NCBI GenBank assembly: GCA_030146605.1
Contig: JASLBO010000126.1
Location: 1 to 10,888, forward strand
Origin: Sphingomonas sp.
GTDB lineage: Bacteria > Pseudomonadota > Alphaproteobacteria > Sphingomonadales > Sphingomonadaceae
Reading direction: 5' to 3'
DNA length: 10,888 nt
Each line of letters begins with the position of its first letter. Position 1 is the stretch's first letter. The notes below the pieces were generated by a model. That model was not told where the DNA came from. It saw only the letters and a program-made list of their open reading frames with translations, and made no database searches. The position numbers were made by a program, and so were the translations under genes. Below, piece after piece: positions 7,300-10,888 of the stretch.

Positions 7300-9315
7300 T
7301 CAGACCCCCGGCACCAGATCGTGGTCACTCGCCTCGTTGAGGCCATAGCCGCGTGCGACCGCGCTCAACCCGCGCGCCTGGTCCATCGCACGCTGGTCGG
7401 CGGCGACGTCGTCATCTTCGACGAGCGTCTGGGCAGGTTCGGACGCGCGCTCCTCGGAAACTGCACTCTGGGCCGGCAGCTCGGGCGCGCGTTGCTGCTC
7501 GAGGCCGCCGTCGTCCGCCCCGTTGCCCGGGTCCTCGCCGAGACGCGCGTCGGTCTGACGGACCGCGCCGCTCCAGTCGTCACCAGAGGCGGCGGGTCGG
7601 TCGGCATAGTCGCCACCCGCCAGGTCTGGCGCCGGCATGACGCGGCTGGAGAAATTGCGATCGGCGAAATAGCGCAGCTTGCGCGCACGGATCGGCGAGA
7701 GCCCTGCGACCAGCACCAGCTCCTCGTCGGGCGAAAGCTGCATGACCTCGCCCGGCGTCAGCAGCTGGCGCGCAGTCTCCTGCCGGCTGACCATGACGTG
7801 GCCGAGCCAGGGCGACAGGCGGTGGCCGGCATAGTTGCGCATCGCCCGCTGCTCGGTCGCGGTGCCGAGCGCGTCGGAGATGCGCTTCGCGGTGCGCTCG
7901 TCGTTGGTCGCGAACGCGACGCGGACATGGCAATTGTCGAGAATGGCGTTGTGCTCGCCATAGGCCTTCTCGATCTGGTTGAGGCTCTGGGCGATCAGGA
8001 ATGCGCGGATGCCATAGCCGGCCATGAAGGCGAGACTGGTCTCGAAGAAGTCGAGCCGCCCGAGCGCGGGAAACTCGTCGAGCATCATCAGCAGCTTGTG
8101 GCGGCGCGCGTTCCCATCAGGAGCGTCGAGACGCTCGGTCAGACGACGGCCGATCTGGTTGAGCACGAGGCGTACGAGCGGTTTGGTACGGCTGATGTCG
8201 GACGGGGGAATGACGAGGTAGAGCGAGAGCGGCCGCTCGCCTTCGATCAGATCGGCGATGCGCCAGTCGCAGCGCGACGTCACCTCGGCGACCGTGGGAT
8301 CGCGATACAGGCCGAGAAACGACATCCCCGTCGACAGCACGCCCGACCGCTCGTTCTCGCTCTTGTTGAGCAGCTCGCGCGCGGCGGAGGCGACGACGGG
8401 GTGCACGCGCGGCTGGTCATCGGTGCCGAGATGATTGGTCGTCATCATCCGCTTGAGCGTGGCGATGAAGCTGCGCTGCGGGTCGGACAGGAAGGTTGCG
8501 ACGCGGGCGAGCGTCTTTTCTTCCTCGGCATAAAGAATGTGCAGAATCGCGCCGACGAGCAGCGAATGGCTGGTTTTTTCCCAATGGTTGCGGCGCTCGA
8601 GCGCCCCTTCCGGATCGACCAGAGTATCGGCGATATTCTGCACGTCGCGAACTTCGTTGATGCCGCGGCGCACCTCGAGCAGCGGATTGTAATGCGCCGA
8701 CCGCGCGTCGGTGGGGTTGAACAGCAGTGCGTGCGAGAAGCGTGAACGCCAGCCGGCGGTCAGCTGCCAATTCTCACCCTTGATGTCGTGAATGACGGCG
8801 GAGCCGGTCCAGCTGAGCAAGGTCGGCACCACCAGTCCGACGCCCTTGCCCGAACGTGTCGGCGCGAAGGCCATGACATGCTCAGGGCCGGCGTGGCGCA
8901 GATAGCGCCCGCCGACTTGCCCGAGCATGACCCCGGCGTCGCCAAGCAACCCGGCCCGCGCGATCTCACGGCTAGCCGCCCAGCGCGCTGATCCGTAAGT
9001 CGTTACATGGCGCGACTGGCGCGCGCGCCATAGCGAGCCCGAAATCGCCGCGCCGCAGCCGATCAAGCCGCTGGTGGCGGCGAGCGTGCCCGCTTTGTCG
9101 AACACATGTGGCGCATAGGCGTCGAAGTGATACCACCATGGGAACAGCGCCCATGGCCGGTATACCGGCAGATACCCGAGCCGGAACCAGGGCTGCCCGA
9201 GCTCCGGTTGATACGCCAGCATCGCGGCGGCCCACTGCGTCGCTGCCCACAGCCCCGCGACGACGATCGCGAAGACGATCAGGATCTGGCCGATGAGCAA
9301 TTTGGTAGGCGTCAC
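7300..9315 (-). CDS. traG: TraG, VirD4-like type IV coupling protein
   Basis: TraG is the coupling ATPase that binds the relaxase-DNA complex and passes it to the Trb channel. It has 671 residues. Two N-terminal membrane segments lie at about 7-30 and 77-95, followed by VTTYGSARWA (104-113). The nucleotide-binding domain has Walker A PTRSGKGV (152-159), VIHDIKGENW (174-183), Walker B LLMMLDEFPALG (408-419), and the IAQSLNQ motif (441-447). After about residue 565 comes a polar, acidic, low-complexity tail to the C-terminus. The start is a GTG at 9315 with GGGAG 7 nt upstream, giving the family-like MTPTKLLIGQILIVF. It is the first gene of the packed tra/trb block; the stop is 2 bp before the CopG-like gene. 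No convincing promoter is visible upstream. Confidence 0.96.
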   Translation of the reverse strand: MTPTKLLIGQILIVFAIVVAGLWAATQWAAAMLAYQPELGQPWFRLGYLPVYRPWALFPWWYHFDAYAPHVFDKAGTLAATSGLIGCGAAISGSLWRARQSRHVTTYGSARWAASREIARAGLLGDAGVMLGQVGGRYLRHAGPEHVMAFAPTRSGKGVGLVVPTLLSWTGSAVIHDIKGENWQLTAGWRSRFSHALLFNPTDARSAHYNPLLEVRRGINEVRDVQNIADTLVDPEGALERRNHWEKTSHSLLVGAILHILYAEEEKTLARVATFLSDPQRSFIATLKRMMTTNHLGTDDQPRVHPVVASAARELLNKSENERSGVLSTGMSFLGLYRDPTVAEVTSRCDWRIADLIEGERPLSLYLVIPPSDISRTKPLVRLVLNQIGRRLTERLDAPDGNARRHKLLMMLDEFPALGRLDFFETSLAFMAGYGIRAFLIAQSLNQIEKAYGEHNAILDNCHVRVAFATNDERTAKRISDALGTATEQRAMRNYAGHRLSPWLGHVMVSRQETARQLLTPGEVMQLSPDEELVLVAGLSPIRARKLRYFADRNFSSRVMPAPDLAGGDYADRPAASGDDWSGAVRQTDARLGEDPGNGADDGGLEQQRAPELPAQSAVSEERASEPAQTLVEDDDVAADQRAMDQARGLSAVARGYGLNEASDHDLVPGV

Positions 9316-9322
9316 GCTGCCG

Positions 9323-9327
9323 CTCCC
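9323..9327 (-). promoter_or_regulatory. Ribosome binding site for traG (supports a GTG start)
   Basis: The minus strand reads GGGAGCGG, with GGGAG ending 7 nt before the GTG at 9315. The same GGGAGCGG string precedes trbB. It supports the GTG, which keeps the complete first membrane segment of TraG. Confidence 0.55.
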
Positions 9328-9397
9328 GCCGGCCGACGAGGGTCGATCCGGACGGCAGAAGAGTCAGCGAGCGGGCACTAAAACGGAACGGTCCTGT

Positions 9398-9415
9398 TGG
9401 GCCCTGATGGGCCTA
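9398..9415 (-). repeat. Small GC-rich inverted repeat between the MNT-HEPN gene and traG
   Basis: TGGGCCC (9398-9404) and GGGCCTA (9409-9415) pair over a TGAT loop, giving 7 pairs including one wobble. In the minus-strand transcript it lies about 37 nt after the MNT-HEPN stop. No T-run follows immediately (a TTTT occurs some 14 nt further on), so terminator function is weak inference. If it works, it would partly separate traG transcription from the upstream gene. The rest of the 136-bp spacer (9316-9451) holds no gene I can support. Confidence 0.35.
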
Positions 9416-9451
9416 GAAGAGCTCGGCGTAGCGACTTAACTGAGCTGTCGA

Positions 9452-10357
9452 TCAGGCCTTCGCCGCAGCTCGCATCTCGTCGAGCCGTTCGCGCGAGACT
9501 TCCGCAACGACGTCGCGAAGTGTGCGAACCGAAGCCAAAATGGCATTCAGCTCGTCTGTGCCGATCTCGTAGGCTGAGGAATAGCGCGCCTCGACATAGG
9601 CGCGCTTGAGCATCTGGAACCGGCGGCGATCGACCCGACTGTCTCTCGGCCAGGCCTCGATCAGGCGGGGTTCGCTGTCCTCCGCCAGCGACCGCAGGAA
9701 CTTGATGTTGTGGGAGCGCGGGAAATATAGCGTCCGTACAAGCAGAAAGCAGATATAGGCGCGTTCTGTCGTCTGATGGAGCAGGAAAGCCGCATCTTTG
9801 GATTCATTTTCTTCGATCGCGAACCGCGACAGTTTTATCCCGCTGTCGATCTTCGTCAGCCACTCCCCGAAGTAACCGCTGGCCATCTGATATGCGTCCG
9901 CTGGCGTTAGAGGCATAGGCGTCGCCAGCGGGTGACATGGTAGTTCGTAGAGGATGATGCCGTCACGCGCGATATCAACCCAGAAGTATTCGCCTTGCTT
10001 CAGCGACTGGTTCACCTCGCTGAGCGAGTGGACGATGATATTCACCGGCCGCGCAATCTGGGCATCGCGCAGGATACGGTCTTCAGCCACGTACCAATAG
10101 TGCGAAATGTCGGTGAGGTCATCGTGATTGACGACCACCAGCAGATCGAAATCGGACTGATACCCGTTCTCAGGCTCGTCGACCCAATCGTTCCGTGCAT
10201 ATGAGCCGAACAGGATGATTTTCAGGATCTTGCCGTTTTTGCGGTTCGGCGTCGTTGCTCTTCCAACCGCTTCCTCGAACTCCTCCATGAGGACGCGCTG
10301 GATGCGCTCCAGCTCGCCTCGCTGTGCATTGGGTAGGTGATCGATGTCGGTCATCAT
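9452..10357 (-). CDS. Fused nucleotidyltransferase (MNT)-HEPN domain protein
   Basis: This 301-residue protein joins a minimal nucleotidyltransferase domain to a HEPN domain. The MNT part shows KIIKIILFGSYAR-like residues 46-55 with the GS signature (51-52) and SDFDLLVVV (68-76) supplying the metal-binding aspartates D69 and D71. The strand where MNT enzymes often carry a third acidic residue reads PVNIIVHS (104-111), with Asn instead. The C-terminal half has AFLLHQTTERAYICFLL (190-206) and RSHNIKFLRSLAE (214-226), typical of HEPN helices. As separate genes, MNT and HEPN form antitoxin-toxin pairs in which MNT modifies HEPN by AMPylation. Fused versions are widespread and poorly characterised, so function here is uncertain. 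I start at ATG 10357 (or 10354) because MMTDIDHLP matches the usual family start. No clear ribosome binding site is seen, and the open frame extends to 10435. Base composition looks AT-richer than the trb genes, suggesting cargo. Confidence 0.88.
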   Translation of the reverse strand: MMTDIDHLPNAQRGELERIQRVLMEEFEEAVGRATTPNRKNGKILKIILFGSYARNDWVDEPENGYQSDFDLLVVVNHDDLTDISHYWYVAEDRILRDAQIARPVNIIVHSLSEVNQSLKQGEYFWVDIARDGIILYELPCHPLATPMPLTPADAYQMASGYFGEWLTKIDSGIKLSRFAIEENESKDAAFLLHQTTERAYICFLLVRTLYFPRSHNIKFLRSLAEDSEPRLIEAWPRDSRVDRRRFQMLKRAYVEARYSSAYEIGTDELNAILASVRTLRDVVAEVSRERLDEMRAAAKA

Positions 10358-10465
10358 CGCTGGGAATCTTTGACCAGCCACTTCGCCTTGGCAAGCGATG
10401 GTTGCTGCCGGACTGCAAATGGCGATATACTGCAAGCGTTCGACGGTGCCGGATGGCCGTTATCG

Positions 10466-10491
10466 GCGCGCGTTCTCAGGCGCGGTTCTCA
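10466..10491. repeat. Two near-identical 12-13 bp direct repeats upstream of the MNT-HEPN gene
   Basis: GCGCGCGTTCTCA (10466-10478) and GCGCGGTTCTCA (10480-10491) differ by one base insertion and are separated by a single G. They lie about 110-135 bp upstream of the chosen MNT-HEPN start. Tandem sites with a pitch of about 14 bp could be an operator, or simply a small duplication. Confidence 0.4.
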
Positions 10492-10623
10492 ACTTCCGGG
10501 GCCGTCGGACACCTCTGCGACTGCCGACGTGCGCAGCTGGTCGGCGTCCACCGTGCGCCCCATTGTTGCCTTCCATAGCACTTCGCGTGCTTCCCAAAAC
10601 CTGCCGTACATTCATCTTCAGCT

Positions 10624-10633
10624 GAGGGCCCTC
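10624..10633. repeat. Perfect 10-bp palindrome GAGGGCCCTC
   Basis: This loop-less palindrome lies in the intergenic region between the divergent genes. It extends by two further weak pairs (CT/GG) on each side in RNA. It may be a dimeric protein binding site, but a short GC-rich palindrome can occur by chance in DNA of this composition. Confidence 0.25.
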
Positions 10634-10851
10634 GGGGGACGCATTCCACGACGCAAGCGGCCACGGCAGAGAATGGATGGGAAGCGGACGAGCGGCTTTG
10701 AGGCCGAAGGGCGTGATAGCTGCCGTTGCCCCGCAGGCCGTTCGGCGAAGTCGATTGCTGGGGCCAGGCGCCCGAGTGAACGATGTCGCGCCAAATGCCG
10801 CCCGTCCCTTTAATATGAAATTGACTGACCGGCCCTAGCACCGCTTCGATC

Positions 10852-10857
10852 AGGAGG
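10852..10857 (+). promoter_or_regulatory. Ribosome binding site for the rightward gene at the window edge
   Basis: A perfect AGGAGG stands 6 nt before an ATG at 10864 on the plus strand. It is the strongest evidence that a divergent gene begins here. Confidence 0.5.
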
Positions 10858-10863
10858 CGCCCG

Positions 10864-10888
10864 ATGGAGCTTGTAGCGTACACCGTTT
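10864..10888 (+). CDS. Start of an unidentified rightward gene (only 8 codons in window)
   Basis: The plus strand reads MELVAYTV from an ATG with AGGAGG 6 nt upstream, then leaves the window. Eight residues are too few to name a family. The strong ribosome binding site and its position opposite the leftward block suggest a real gene transcribed away from the conjugation operon. A minus-strand open frame covers the same bases but has no ribosome binding site and no recognisable protein character. Confidence 0.4.

Larger units (their letters stand above)
10358..10863. other. Intergenic region of about 500 bp with no supported gene
   Basis: Open frames exist on both strands here, but their translations are rich in Arg, Ser, Cys and Pro, have no recognisable motif, and lack ribosome binding sites, so I call none of them. 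The region separates the leftward MNT-HEPN gene from a rightward start at 10864 and should hold both promoters. TTGACT at 10821-10826 resembles a -35 box for the rightward gene, but no good -10 follows at normal spacing. It also contains a tandem repeat (10466-10491) and a perfect 10-bp palindrome (10624-10633). No relaxase, tRNA or attachment site is recognisable. Confidence 0.5.

Noticed and set aside
7321..8745. 474-codon plus-strand open frame opposite traG
   Set aside because: traG on the minus strand has intact Walker motifs and full family similarity. The antisense frame looks like complementary codon bias and has no motif or ribosome binding site that I can support.
10358..10435. N-terminal extension of the MNT-HEPN protein to 10435
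   Set aside because: The extra 26 residues do not resemble the family N-terminus, whereas MMTDIDHLP at 10357 does. Neither start has a clear ribosome binding site, so some doubt remains.
10476..10883. 135-codon minus-strand open frame at the right edge
   Set aside because: It starts at a GTG without a ribosome binding site, is full of Cys, Arg and Ser with no motif, and conflicts with a well-formed plus-strand start at 10864.
10864..10888. Rightward gene as a serine recombinase, from the VAYT residues near its start
   Set aside because: Serine recombinases usually have an Arg-Val-Ser after the Tyr, and here the next residue is Val. Eight residues cannot support any family call.
1..10888. 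CRISPR array, tRNA, rRNA or insertion sequence
   Set aside because: I found no regularly spaced repeats, no transposase-like open frame and no recognisable tRNA or rRNA sequence by reading both strands.

Overview
The window is GC-rich and carries the mating-pair-formation (Mpf) block of a conjugative element of the RP4 Trb / P-type type IV secretion family. Gene order, GC richness and protein sequence resemble integrative and conjugative elements or plasmids of Alphaproteobacteria, most likely sphingomonads. That taxonomic call is inference from recall of similar Trb proteins; no taxonomic marker gene is present.

Layout, from right to left because nearly everything is on the minus strand. 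(1) About 10.36-10.86 kb is roughly 500 bp without a supported gene. It ends in a good ribosome binding site and ATG for a plus-strand gene that leaves the window. (2) 9452-10357 encodes a fused nucleotidyltransferase (MNT)-HEPN protein. It looks AT-richer than its neighbours and is the only non-conjugation gene. (3) 9316-9451 is a short spacer with a small hairpin. (4) 9315 down to 1 is a tightly packed operon in the order traG (VirD4 coupling ATPase), a CopG-like ribbon-helix-helix gene, trbB (VirB11 ATPase), trbC (VirB2 pilin), trbD (VirB3), trbE (VirB4 ATPase), trbJ (VirB5), trbL (VirB6) and trbF (VirB8, cut by the left edge). trbG and trbI are expected just beyond the left edge.

The genes form one machine. 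TrbB, TrbE and TraG are the three cytoplasmic ATPases. TrbD, TrbL and TrbF are inner-membrane parts, TrbC is the pilin and TrbJ is a periplasmic pilus-associated protein. Consecutive genes overlap by 1-7 bp or are 2 bp apart, which points to translational coupling. The exception is the 110-bp trbJ-trbL gap. It holds a very stable inverted repeat and no trbK, the entry-exclusion lipoprotein gene that sits there in RP4. traG, trbE and trbL all use GTG starts supported by Shine-Dalgarno (SD) spacing.

Most of the window is a standard conjugation operon. The points most worth a second look are the MNT-HEPN gene beside traG, the trbJ-trbL hairpin with missing trbK, the RHH gene embedded in the secretion operon, and the repeats in the right-hand intergenic region. 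I see no clearly new system.
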